Below are positions 7,502-15,248 of a stretch of 64,000 nucleotides of DNA, piece by piece. The translations under genes were made by a program, and so were the position numbers. The stretch covers positions 1 through 64,000 of the forward strand of contig NZ_VWPH01000019.1 of assembly GCF_008630535.1 (NCBI RefSeq). The letters are read 5' to 3'. The notes beneath the pieces were generated by a model. It had not been told where the DNA came from. It was given only the letters and a program-made list of their open reading frames with translations, and made no database searches. Positions within the stretch are counted from its first letter, which is position 1. Every line of letters starts with the position of its first letter. The DNA is from Saccharopolyspora hirsuta. Lineage in GTDB: Bacteria; Actinomycetota; Actinomycetes; Mycobacteriales; Pseudonocardiaceae.

Positions 7502-8311
7502 CTACTGCTGGGCCCGGAAGCCCTGGGTCCCGGTCACCAGGCGGACGTCGCGCAGCGACGAGTGGGTGCGCAGGTACTCCAGCTCGCGCGCGAGGTCGCC
7601 CGCGCCGTTGCTGCCGAAGTCCGGCGAGACGTTCAGCGTGGCCAGGACGCCGACCGCGCGTCCTGCGGAGTCGAGCACCGCGCTGCCGGAATCGCCGGGG
7701 ACGCCCGGCATCGAGGTGCGGATGGTGTGGTTCCAGCCCCCGCCGCTGTCGCCGAGCGATCGGCCCCGCTTGGCGTTGAGGTCGGCGGGACCGGTGCGCA
7801 GCTGCGCGCTGCCGTAGGTCACGACCTCGTCGCCCTCCTGGAGGCCCGCGGTGTTCAGCCCGGTCGGCCCGCCCCAGCTCGGCAGGCTCGGGTTGACCTT
7901 CGCGACGTCCGCCCGATCCAGCTCGACCAGCGCGAAGTCGTTGTGCGCGCAGGCGTTGGCGTCGGTCTCCCCGGCGGCCTGCATGGCCAGCCACGAGCTG
8001 TAGGCCAGCACGCCCTCCCGGCTCGCCCCGGTCACGCGGACCTTGGTGCCGACGGGCATCGACGGGGTGGTGCAGCCGTTGGTCTGCCCCTCGGTGCCGG
8101 TGGTCGCGCAGTGCGCGGCCTGCCCGAGGTAGACCTTCGACCCGCTCTCGAAGACGAAGTTCGAGGTGCACTGGGCGGAGCCGGTCGCGGTCCGCACCCC
8201 CGGGTGCACCGCCGCGGTGGACGCGGCCGCCCACTCCGGTCCGGCGGAGGCGGTCCCGGCGGTCAGGACGAGCACGCCGAGCAGCGGTGTCACCAGCGTC
8301 TTCGCGATCAC
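7502..8311 (-). CDS. Secreted trypsin-like serine protease (S1 family)
   Basis: A 269-residue exported protease. A signal peptide (first ~24 residues, ending near 'AGTASAG') is followed by a chymotrypsin-fold domain. The catalytic triad is visible: His in 'GQAAHCATT', Asp in 'AHNDFALVELD', and Ser in 'GVPGDSGSAVLD'. There is no long propeptide like that of streptogrisins, and no obvious activation IIGG site. The GTG start at 8311 has GGGAGG five bases upstream; the frame is open further upstream but that part is antisense to pqqE codons. It lies 134 bases downstream of pqqE on the same strand. A role in PQQ maturation is unlikely because it is exported. Confidence 0.85.
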   Translation of the reverse strand: MIAKTLVTPLLGVLVLTAGTASAGPEWAAASTAAVHPGVRTATGSAQCTSNFVFESGSKVYLGQAAHCATTGTEGQTNGCTTPSMPVGTKVRVTGASREGVLAYSSWLAMQAAGETDANACAHNDFALVELDRADVAKVNPSLPSWGGPTGLNTAGLQEGDEVVTYGSAQLRTGPADLNAKRGRSLGDSGGGWNHTIRTSMPGVPGDSGSAVLDSAGRAVGVLATLNVSPDFGSNGAGDLARELEYLRTHSSLRDVRLVTGTQGFRAQQ

Positions 8312-8445
8312 GGCGTCCTCCCGGAGCAGATCGGTCCGGGCTGCGCGGCCCGGGGGCGACGTGACCCGACTGGTAGCACACCCCTCACCCCGCGGCGATG
8401 CGGATCTGAGCTGCGGTTCCGGGAGGGGCTGGTGTGGTGCGCGAG

Positions 8446-9549
8446 CTAGTCGTCCGCCCGGGACGCGGTGTCGCGCGGGTGCGGGCGCGGGGTCAGGACC
8501 GCTTCGACGGGCTGGTCGGAGTTGGCGGCCCGGACCGCCTCGGCGACCAGCTCGTGGTCGGGGGACAGGGTGCAGACCGGGTCGGTGCGGCTCGCGTCGC
8601 CGGTGAGCAGGAACGCCTGGCAGCGGCAGCCGCCGAAGTCCACGTCCCGGCGGGCGCAGCTGCGGCACGGTTCGCCCATCCAGTCGGTGCCGCGGAAGCG
8701 CTGGAACACCGGGGATTCCGACCAGATCCAGGACAGCGGGTGCTCCTGCACGTTGGCGCGCGGCAGCGGCAGTTCCTGCGCGGCGGGGCAGGGGAGCACG
8801 TCGCCGTTCGGCGCGACCGTGAGCTGCCGGTGGCCCCAGCCGCCCATGCAGGGCTTGGGGGGCTGGCCGTAGTAGTCGGGCAGGACGTAGATGATCTCCA
8901 TCCGCCCGGCCAGCCGCTCGCGCGCGGCGCGCACCACCACCTCCGCCCGGTCCAGCTGCTCCCGGCTGGGCAGCAGGGCGTCGCGGTTGCGCCGCGCCCA
9001 GCCGTAGTACTGGGTGTTGGCCAGCTCGATGCGGTCGGCACCGAGGCGTTCGGCCAGGGCGAGGACGTCGGCGATGCCGTCGATGTTCAGCCGGTGCAGC
9101 ACCACGTTCAGCGTCAACGGCCAGCCCAGTTCCTTCACCAGGTGCGCGCCCGCGATCTTGCGCTGGAAGGACGTGGTGCCCGCGATGCGGTCCGAGGCAC
9201 CCGCTTCGTGGGCCTGGAGGCTGATCTGGACGTGGTCGAGCCCGGCGGCCCGCAGCTGCTCGGCCCGCTGCGCGGACAGGCCCAGGGCGCTGGTGATGAG
9301 GTTGGTGTACATGCCGAGGTCGTGGGCGCTGCGCACGATGTCCACCACGTCGCGGCGCTGCAGCGGTTCGCCACCGGACAGGTGCAGCTGCAGCACGCCC
9401 AGCTCGCGGGCCTCGGCCAGCACCCGCTGCCACTGCCCGGTGTCCAGCTCGTCCCGGTAGGCGGCCATGTCGAGCGGGTTGGAGCAGTACGGGCAGTGCA
9501 GCGGGCAGGCGTAGGTGAGCTCGGCGAGCAGGCCGAACGGACTAGGCAT
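8446..9549 (-). CDS. pqqE: PqqE, PqqA peptide cyclase (radical SAM)
   Basis: A 367-residue radical SAM enzyme that, with PqqD, makes the Glu-Tyr carbon-carbon crosslink in the PqqA peptide, the first step of PQQ biosynthesis. The N-terminal Cx3Cx2C motif is at residues 15, 19 and 22 ('CPLHCPYC'), and the SAM-binding 'SGGEPLQ' is near residue 58. The C-terminal third holds the Cys-rich SPASM region (PCMGG, CPAA, CRSC, GGCRC) that binds auxiliary Fe-S clusters. The length fits the family. It overlaps the end of pqqD by 8 bases and closes the pqqABCDE operon. Confidence 0.97.
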   Translation of the reverse strand: MPSPFGLLAELTYACPLHCPYCSNPLDMAAYRDELDTGQWQRVLAEARELGVLQLHLSGGEPLQRRDVVDIVRSAHDLGMYTNLITSALGLSAQRAEQLRAAGLDHVQISLQAHEAGASDRIAGTTSFQRKIAGAHLVKELGWPLTLNVVLHRLNIDGIADVLALAERLGADRIELANTQYYGWARRNRDALLPSREQLDRAEVVVRAARERLAGRMEIIYVLPDYYGQPPKPCMGGWGHRQLTVAPNGDVLPCPAAQELPLPRANVQEHPLSWIWSESPVFQRFRGTDWMGEPCRSCARRDVDFGGCRCQAFLLTGDASRTDPVCTLSPDHELVAEAVRAANSDQPVEAVLTPRPHPRDTASRADD

Positions 9550-9811
9550 CCCGGACCTCCAGGTACCGCTTTCCGACCAGGCGGGCGAGGAACTGCGCCA
9601 CCTCGTCGGGCGGCACGTGCTCGTAGCGCCCGCGCAGCTCCTCGACGATCTCGGCGACGCTGCGCCGCCCGTCGCACAGTTCGAGGACCGCCGCGCCGGT
9701 CGGGTTGAGCACCGACACCGCTTCCGGTGCCAGCAGCAGGTGCTGCTCGCGCACGCGGTCGAAGGTCACGCGCACGTGCGGGGTCAGCTCCGGGCGGCTG
9801 GACTCGTCCAT
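9542..9811 (-). CDS. pqqD: PqqD, PqqA peptide chaperone
   Basis: An 89-residue RiPP recognition element protein. It binds the PqqA peptide and presents it to PqqE. The core 'PEAVSVLNPTGAAVLELCDG' and 'VAEIVEELRGRYE' match the PqqD winged fold. Here PqqD is a free-standing protein, not fused to PqqC as in some methylotrophs. The ATG at 9811 shares its A with the TGA of pqqC (TGATG), so translation is coupled; a GTG one codon upstream is an alternative. The 3' end overlaps pqqE by 8 bases. Confidence 0.95.
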   Translation of the reverse strand: MDESSRPELTPHVRVTFDRVREQHLLLAPEAVSVLNPTGAAVLELCDGRRSVAEIVEELRGRYEHVPPDEVAQFLARLVGKRYLEVRDA

Positions 9812-10500
9812 CACACCTGCTCTGGATAGGCCTGGTCGATGGCGTCGAGGACGCTCCAGAGCACGTCGCACTTGAACGACAGCGCGTCCACCGCGCGAGC
9901 CTGCTCCTCGGCGGTGCGGCAGTGCTCGGTCACCACTTCCATCGCGTGCTCGGCGTCGCGCGGGGCCTGGGTGAGGCGAGCCCGGAAGTAGGCCAGACCG
10001 TCGCGGTCGATCCACGGGTAGTGGCGCTCGAAGGCCGCCAGGCGCTCGGCCATCAGGTCCGGGGCGAACAGCTCGGTCAGCGACGAGGCCACCGCCTCGA
10101 CCCACGGACGGGTGCGGGCGAAGTTCACGTAGGCGTCGACGGCGAAGCGGACCCCGGGCACCACGTGCCGCTCGTCGAGCACCTCGGCGCGGGTCAGCCC
10201 GACCGCCTCGGACAGCCGCAGCCAGGCCTCGATGCCGCCGTCCTCGCCCGCCGCGCCGTCGTGGTCGAGGATGCGCTGGACCCACCTCCGGCGGACCTCC
10301 CGGTCCGGGCAGTTGGCCAGGATCGCGGCGTCCTTGCGGGGGATGTTCTCCTGGTAGTAGAAGCGGTTGGCCACCCAGCCCCGGATCTGCCGCGGGTCGA
10401 GCCGCCCCTCGTTCATCCGCACGTGGAACGGGTGCTGGTGGTGGTATCGCTGCGACTGGGCCCGCAACGCCGCGGTGAAGCTGTCGGTGAGCGCGGTCAC
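9811..10500 (-). CDS. pqqC: PqqC, pyrroloquinoline-quinone synthase
   Basis: A 229-residue cofactor-free oxidase that does the last ring closure and eight-electron oxidation giving PQQ. It has the all-helical PqqC/TenA-like fold with the family signature 'NRFYYQENIPRKDAAIL' near residue 40 and the conserved 'HPWIDRDGLAYFR'-like block (YPWIDRDGLAYFR) further on. The start is GTG at 10500, overlapping pqqB's stop in GTGA, with GGAGG upstream. It lies between pqqB and pqqD with no gaps. Confidence 0.96.
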   Translation of the reverse strand: MTALTDSFTAALRAQSQRYHHQHPFHVRMNEGRLDPRQIRGWVANRFYYQENIPRKDAAILANCPDREVRRRWVQRILDHDGAAGEDGGIEAWLRLSEAVGLTRAEVLDERHVVPGVRFAVDAYVNFARTRPWVEAVASSLTELFAPDLMAERLAAFERHYPWIDRDGLAYFRARLTQAPRDAEHAMEVVTEHCRTAEEQARAVDALSFKCDVLWSVLDAIDQAYPEQV

Positions 10501-11396
10501 GATGTCAACCGCACCTCCAATCCGTCGTTCGCCACTTCGACGCCGTGCTGCTCGACGGTGCGCCGCTCGGGCGAGTCGTCGAGCAGGACCGGGTTGGTGT
10601 TGTTGATGTGAACGTAGATCTTGCGCTCGGCGGGCAGCGCGGCCAGCCGCCGCAGGCTGCCGTCCGGACCGGAGATGGGCAGGTGGCCCATGTCCCGCGA
10701 GGTCTTCCCGGCCAGCCCGAGCCGGATCATCTCGTCGTCGTGCCAGCAGGTCCCGTCGACCAGCAGGCAGTCGCCGTCCGCCAGCTCGGCCAGCACCGCC
10801 GGGGTGAGCTCCTGCACGCCGGGCAGGTACACCGCGGTGCGGCCGGTGGTCTCGTCGGTCAACCGGTAGCCGACCACCCGGCCGTGCTCCCGGCCGGGGC
10901 CGAACCGGTTGCGCTTGCTGGTCGGCACGTCGAAGGCCCGGTAGGACAACCCGCCGCCCAGCGGTGTGTCCGCGCCGGGCACGACCTCCCGCCAGGTCAC
11001 CGCGCAGTAGGCCTCCAGGGTGCACAGGATCGCCGTTGCGCGGCAGAGGGTTTCCCGCACCGCGGCGGTGGCGTGCAGCTCGACGGACTTCGCCTCGCGG
11101 AGCAGCAGCAGGCCGAGGGTGTGGTCCAGCTCGGCATCGGTGAGCAGCACCGCCTGCAGCGGCGTGGCCCGCCCCGCACCCGGGCGCAGCGCGGGGAAGG
11201 ACTCGACCTGGGTGCGGATGTCCGGCGAGGCGTTGAACAGGAACCACCGCTGGCGGTCAGCGCTCACCGCGATCGACGACTGGGTGCGGGGCAGCGCGGG
11301 GCGAGCACCCGTGCGCACCGCGCGGCAGTTCGGGCAGCCGCAGTTCCACTGCGGAAAACCGCCACCGGCCGCCGAACCGAGCACCCGCAACCACAT
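10497..11396 (-). CDS. pqqB: PqqB, metallo-beta-lactamase-fold PQQ biosynthesis protein
   Basis: A 299-residue metallo-beta-lactamase-fold protein. Related PqqB enzymes hydroxylate the tyrosine-derived ring of the PQQ precursor. The N-terminal 'GGGFPQWNCGCPNC' has the PqqB zinc-site cysteines (C19, C21, C24), and the altered MBL motif 'LTDAELDHTLGLL' is the usual PqqB form. 'HINNTNPVL' near the C-terminus is also characteristic. It overlaps pqqC by four bases and follows pqqA after 67 bases. Confidence 0.96.
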   Translation of the reverse strand: MWLRVLGSAAGGGFPQWNCGCPNCRAVRTGARPALPRTQSSIAVSADRQRWFLFNASPDIRTQVESFPALRPGAGRATPLQAVLLTDAELDHTLGLLLLREAKSVELHATAAVRETLCRATAILCTLEAYCAVTWREVVPGADTPLGGGLSYRAFDVPTSKRNRFGPGREHGRVVGYRLTDETTGRTAVYLPGVQELTPAVLAELADGDCLLVDGTCWHDDEMIRLGLAGKTSRDMGHLPISGPDGSLRRLAALPAERKIYVHINNTNPVLLDDSPERRTVEQHGVEVANDGLEVRLTS

Positions 11397-11463
11397 TCCG
11401 ACGCTCCTCGCTGGAAGTCCGGGCGGGCACCGGACCGCGCAGCCGGCACCCGCGGTGCAGTCG

Positions 11464-11577
11464 CTAGTCCTCCATCTGCGCCACGTACATCGTCACTTCG
11501 GCGGCGCAGCCGACGTCTTCGAAGTCCGGTGTCTCCCAGGCGACGAGCTCCGGGCGCGCAGCAGCGGATTCCATCAT
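11464..11577 (-). CDS. pqqA: PqqA, precursor peptide of PQQ
   Basis: A 37-residue ribosomal precursor peptide. The C-terminal half reads 'WETPDFEDVGCAAEVTMYVA', carrying the invariant Glu and Tyr spaced E-x3-Y (EVTMY), the two residues that become PQQ. The start is one of two consecutive ATG codons (11577 or 11574); AGGGG lies just upstream, close to the first. It is longer than many PqqA peptides, because of an Ala/Glu-rich leader. It leads the pqqABCDE operon. No PqqF/PqqG-type processing peptidase is present in the window. Confidence 0.95.
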   Translation of the reverse strand: MMESAAARPELVAWETPDFEDVGCAAEVTMYVAQMED

Positions 11578-11783
11578 CAGACCCCTTTCTCTCTGCCGAA
11601 TTCCGGCCGAGCGACCTCGGTCCGGACGTGCGAAGGTGAACAGGGCGTCCCCGCGGGGTGTACCGACCATAACGGGCGAGCGGCCCCCGCCCCAGATTCC
11701 CCACCCGACTGGCTCAGCGGGCCGACGCGCGCCCGGAACGGTCCCTGCCGCCGGTGAACGCGGTTCTCAGCACGTCACCGCAG

Positions 11784-12365
11784 TTAGTTGTCCATTGTGG
11801 ATGATTGGGCCTGCCGCTCGAACTGCTCCGCGGTGGTGATGCCGCGGTCCAGCACGGCCCGGTACACCTCGTAGCCGGGAACCCCGGGCAGCGCGGACTT
11901 GATGCGCAGGATCGCGCGGCGGTGGTCGTCGGTGAGCCGCGGGGGCAGGGTGCGCAGGTGCTCGAGGTCGGGCTGGCGGTCCGGCTCGTCGACGAACCAG
12001 ATGTCCAGCGTCCACTCCTGCCCGCTCGGGCAGCGGTACTCGACGCCGAGGTAGAGGCCGTCGGGATAGCGCGGATCGGTGTTCCAGCACCCGGTGTCGT
12101 CGCGGAAGCGGACCTGGCGAACCCGGTCGTGGACGGCGAGTTCGGCGCCGACCCCGGCCACGGCCGACTTCGCGGCCGGGTCCAGCCGCGGGCAGATCAC
12201 CGTGATGTCCAGGTCCCGGCGCACCATCAGCCCCAGCGCGGCGCTGCCCACCCGCACCGGTTCGCCCAGCGCGCCCAGCAGTTCGCCGAGCCGGAGATCG
12301 GTGTGCACGAGGTCGGCCTCGGTCTGGAGTTCGCGCTGGCGCGCCAGCGGGTCTGCGGAGTCCAT
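11784..12365 (-). CDS. Nucleotidyltransferase-fold protein
   Basis: A 193-residue cytoplasmic protein with features of a Pol-beta-type nucleotidyltransferase. 'VRVGSAALGLMVRRDLDITVIC' gives a GS...DxD pattern (GS near residue 38, DLD near residue 50), followed by 'WTLDIWFVDEPDR', which may supply the third Asp. I chose the ATG at 12365 because homology-like sequence begins there, though no strong ribosome site precedes it. It stands alone, divergent from the NLP gene. The substrate is unknown; relatives are often annotated only as hypothetical nucleotidyltransferases. Confidence 0.6.
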   Translation of the reverse strand: MDSADPLARQRELQTEADLVHTDLRLGELLGALGEPVRVGSAALGLMVRRDLDITVICPRLDPAAKSAVAGVGAELAVHDRVRQVRFRDDTGCWNTDPRYPDGLYLGVEYRCPSGQEWTLDIWFVDEPDRQPDLEHLRTLPPRLTDDHRRAILRIKSALPGVPGYEVYRAVLDRGITTAEQFERQAQSSTMDN

Positions 12366-12503
12366 CTTGGGTGATTCTGCCACCGCGCAGATCCGGCCCG
12401 CTGCGCGCCGTCGGCGAGAAGTCGCCAGCGGTGTTCCGGCATTTCCGGCGGTGTGCGTAGGGTCGGGCTGATCTTCGCGCGCCGACCGGGAGGTGCTGTC
12501 GAC

Positions 12504-13286
12504 ATGGCTGCTGCGCGGCGGAAATCGACCAGCGGATTCGCCGCGCGGGCGCTGGTCGGCGCATCGGTGCTGGTGTTCGCGCTGCCACCGGGATCGGCGT
12601 TGGCCGAACCGCCGGAGGCGCTGCCGGGCTCCGCCCCGGAGGCCGACCTCAAGTGGCAGCCCGCGTTCGACTACGACGGGGACGGCTGCTACCCGACCCC
12701 GGCGATCGGACCGGACGGCGCGGTGGCCGAAGGGCTCAAGCCGTCCGGCTCGCTCAGCGGCGACTGCCACGACGAGTCCGACCTGGACAACACCAACTCC
12801 TACTCCCGCGCCGAGTGCGATCCGAGCGGCTGGTGCGCCTACCTCTACGACCTGTACTTCGAGAAGGACCAGGCGCTCGACGGGGTGGACGACATCTTCG
12901 GGCACCGGCACGACATCGAGCACGTCGTGGTGTGGGTGCACCAGGACCGGGCGGAGTACGTCTCCACCTCCGCGCACGGCGACTACTCGACCCGCCCCGC
13001 CGACGAGGTGTCCTGGGAGGGCACCCACCCGAAGATCGTCTACCACAAGGACGGGGCCAGCACGCACGCCTTCCGCTTCGCCAACCCCGACGAGCAGCCG
13101 GAGAACCACCGCGGGACCTGGCAGTACCCGACGCTCGTGGGCTGGGAGAACTACCCGGCGGGCATCCGGGACAAGCTGACCTCGGCCGACTTCGGAAAGG
13201 CCAGCCTGGCGATCTCCGACGGCGCCTTCGCGGACAACCTGGCCAAGGCCAAGCCGGAGGGCATCCCGTTCGACCCGCACAGCTGA
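12504..13286 (+). CDS. Secreted NPP1/NLP family protein
   Basis: A 260-residue exported protein of the necrosis- and ethylene-inducing peptide-like (NLP/NPP1) family. A signal peptide covers about residues 1-35 (twin-Arg-like 'ARRKS' then a hydrophobic core, ending near 'ALA'). The family heptad is present as GHRHDIE around residue 135; the canonical form is GHRHDWE, so only the Trp is changed. 'AYLYDLYFEKDQ' before it and 'HPKIVYHKDGAST' after it also match NLPs. In plant pathogens NLPs bind sphingolipids and lyse eudicot membranes; in soil actinomycetes the role is unclear. The ATG has GGGAGG upstream. It is monocistronic. Confidence 0.88.
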   Translation: MAAARRKSTSGFAARALVGASVLVFALPPGSALAEPPEALPGSAPEADLKWQPAFDYDGDGCYPTPAIGPDGAVAEGLKPSGSLSGDCHDESDLDNTNSYSRAECDPSGWCAYLYDLYFEKDQALDGVDDIFGHRHDIEHVVVWVHQDRAEYVSTSAHGDYSTRPADEVSWEGTHPKIVYHKDGASTHAFRFANPDEQPENHRGTWQYPTLVGWENYPAGIRDKLTSADFGKASLAISDGAFADNLAKAKPEGIPFDPHS

Positions 13287-13377
13287 CCCCGCCCGGCGGA
13301 TGCCCGGTTGTTGCCCTGGTCCTCCCGCGCGGCCGTCCGGTTGACTGCGGAGCAGCCGGACACCGAGGAGGGAGACC

Positions 13378-14058
13378 GTGGCGGTCAGCGAGGCCGGGGT
13401 GCGGGCGGAGGTCGCGCACGTCGTGTGGGACTGGAACGGGACGTTGTTCGACGACGCCGACGCGCTGATCCAGTCCACCATCGAGGCGTTCGAGGTGACC
13501 GGGCTGCCACCGGTCACCGTCGAGCAGTACCGCAGGCAGCACACCCAACCGATCGACCTGTTCTACGACCGGCTCTTCGGCGCCCCGGTGCCCCCGGACC
13601 TGCGGAGCGCGCTGCACGCGGCGTTCCACGAGGCCTACTCGCGGCGCAGGCCGACGTTGTCGCTGGCGGCGGAAGCCCGCGAGGTGCTGGGCGCGATCGC
13701 CGCGCGGGGGCTGTCGCAGTCGCTGCTGTCGATGCACCCGCACGACCGCTTGACCTCGCTGGTCGACGGATTCGGCATCACCGGGCACTTCGCGCGCATC
13801 GACGGCCAGCGCGGCCCGGACCGCGGTTTCAAGCGCGCGCACCTGGCCGAGCACCTGTCGCAGCTGCGACTGGCGGGTGACGTCGTGCTGCTGATCGGCG
13901 ACAGCGTCGACGATGCGGTCGCGGCCAAGGAAGTCGGAACGCGGTGCGTGCTCTACGCCAGCGGTCTGCACGCGACCGAAGTCCTGGCGGAGCAGGGCGT
14001 CCCGGTCGTCACGTCCTTGCGCGCGGCGATCGAGCACGCGACGGGGGAGAGCCGGTGA
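13378..14058 (+). CDS. HAD-superfamily phosphatase (phosphoglycolate-phosphatase-like)
   Basis: A 226-residue HAD hydrolase. Motif I is 'VVWDWNGTLFDD', so the nucleophilic Asp is present but the second Asp of DxD is Asn, a form common in actinobacterial members of this subgroup. The cap domain follows ('YRRQHTQPIDLFYDRLF'). Motif II is near 'LLSMHPH' and motif IV is 'LLIGDSVDDAVAAKEVG'. The GTG start has GGAGG nearby. The gene overlaps the following MFS gene in GTGA, so the two are translationally coupled, suggesting a shared small-molecule phosphate or export function. Confidence 0.82.
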   Translation: MAVSEAGVRAEVAHVVWDWNGTLFDDADALIQSTIEAFEVTGLPPVTVEQYRRQHTQPIDLFYDRLFGAPVPPDLRSALHAAFHEAYSRRRPTLSLAAEAREVLGAIAARGLSQSLLSMHPHDRLTSLVDGFGITGHFARIDGQRGPDRGFKRAHLAEHLSQLRLAGDVVLLIGDSVDDAVAAKEVGTRCVLYASGLHATEVLAEQGVPVVTSLRAAIEHATGESR

Positions 14059-15248
14059 GCGCGGGCGCGGAGGTGAGCGCGAGCCAGGGCTCGGTCGTGG
14101 CGGTCCTGCGATCCCGTTACGTGCCAAGGCTCCTGTCGGCCTCGCTGATCGGTCGGTTGCCGACCGGCATGGCGCCGCTGGCGATCCTGCTGACCGTCCG
14201 CGAGCACGGCGGCGACTACCGCTTGGCCGGTCTGCTCGCCGCCCTGTACGCCGGGAGCGCCGCGGTGTGCGGACCGGTGCTGGGGCGGCTGATCGACCGG
14301 ACCCGCCAGGCCCCGGTGCTGCTGGCCAGCGCGGCGACCTCGACCGCGGCGTTCCTGGTGCTGGGCCTGGTCGACCCGGTGCGCTCGGTGGCGGTCGGGG
14401 CGGTCGCCGCCGTGGTCGCGGGCGCGGCGACTCCGCAGCTGGAACCGTGCCTGCGGGTGCTCTGGGAGCACGTCGTGGTGGGCGAGCACCACGTCCGTGC
14501 GGCGTTCTCGCTGGACGCGGCCACGCAAGAGCTGATCTTCGTGTGCGGGCCGCTGGTGGTCCTCGGTGCGACCGCCTTCGGCGGGCCGTCCGCGGGCCTG
14601 ATCGCGGCGGCCGCGGTGGGACTGCTCGGCGCGGTGTGGTTCGCCACCGCCCGCCCGGCGCGGGCCTGGCGAGGTACGCGCGTGGAGCGGCACTGGGCGG
14701 GACCGCTGCGCGGTGCGGGTGTTCTCCGGTTGTTCGCCGCGCTGGTGTGTGTCGGCGCCACCATCGGCGCTTTCACCGTGGGCATCACGGGATACGCCGA
14801 GGTGGCGGGGAATCCGTCAGCGGCTGGCTGGCTGATCGCGCTCAACGCGGCCGGTGCGCTGGTCGGCGGGCTCGCCTACACCGCGGTCCCCGTCGCGCAC
14901 CGCGAGGACCGCCGACTGCTGTTGCTGCTGGCCCTGCTCGCGCTCGGGTACCTGCCGCTGGTGCTGGTGCTGAACATCCCGGTGATGGCGGTGTTCGCGC
15001 TCCTGAGCGGCTGCGCGCTGCCCGCGGTGCTGGCGTCGGCCTTCGCCCTGATCGCGCGCATGGCCCCGGAAGGCACGCTGACCGAAGCGCACGCCTGGAT
15101 GATCACCTCGTTCGGCGTCGGCAACGCCCTGGGATCCGCTGCGGCGGGCACGCTGCTGGATCTGGTCTCGCCCGCCGCGGCGTTCAGCCTGGCCACGGCG
15201 GCGGCCTGCGCCAGCACGGCCCTCGCCCTCCGCAGACTGCTCACCTAG
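14055..15248 (+). CDS. MFS transporter
   Basis: A 397-residue major facilitator with roughly twelve hydrophobic helices. It resembles actinobacterial drug or metabolite exporters of the small MFS_1 type, with 'GRLIDRTRQAPVLLA' as the helix 2-3 loop motif. The GTG start overlaps the TGA of the HAD gene and is preceded by GGGGGAG. Its stop codon shares the palindrome CTAG with the stop of the convergent glycerophosphodiesterase gene. The substrate is unknown. Confidence 0.8.
   Translation: MSAGAEVSASQGSVVAVLRSRYVPRLLSASLIGRLPTGMAPLAILLTVREHGGDYRLAGLLAALYAGSAAVCGPVLGRLIDRTRQAPVLLASAATSTAAFLVLGLVDPVRSVAVGAVAAVVAGAATPQLEPCLRVLWEHVVVGEHHVRAAFSLDAATQELIFVCGPLVVLGATAFGGPSAGLIAAAAVGLLGAVWFATARPARAWRGTRVERHWAGPLRGAGVLRLFAALVCVGATIGAFTVGITGYAEVAGNPSAAGWLIALNAAGALVGGLAYTAVPVAHREDRRLLLLLALLALGYLPLVLVLNIPVMAVFALLSGCALPAVLASAFALIARMAPEGTLTEAHAWMITSFGVGNALGSAAAGTLLDLVSPAAAFSLATAAACASTALALRRLLT

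Noticed and set aside
7502..8311. Trypsin-like protease as the PqqA-processing enzyme
   Set aside because: It has a signal peptide and would act outside the cell, while PqqA processing is cytosolic and uses M16-type or other peptidases.
7502..9433. One 643-codon frame joining sequence antisense-in-frame to pqqE with the serine protease
   Set aside because: The upstream half is Arg/Pro-rich out-of-frame pqqE; the protease has its own GTG start and ribosome site at 8311.
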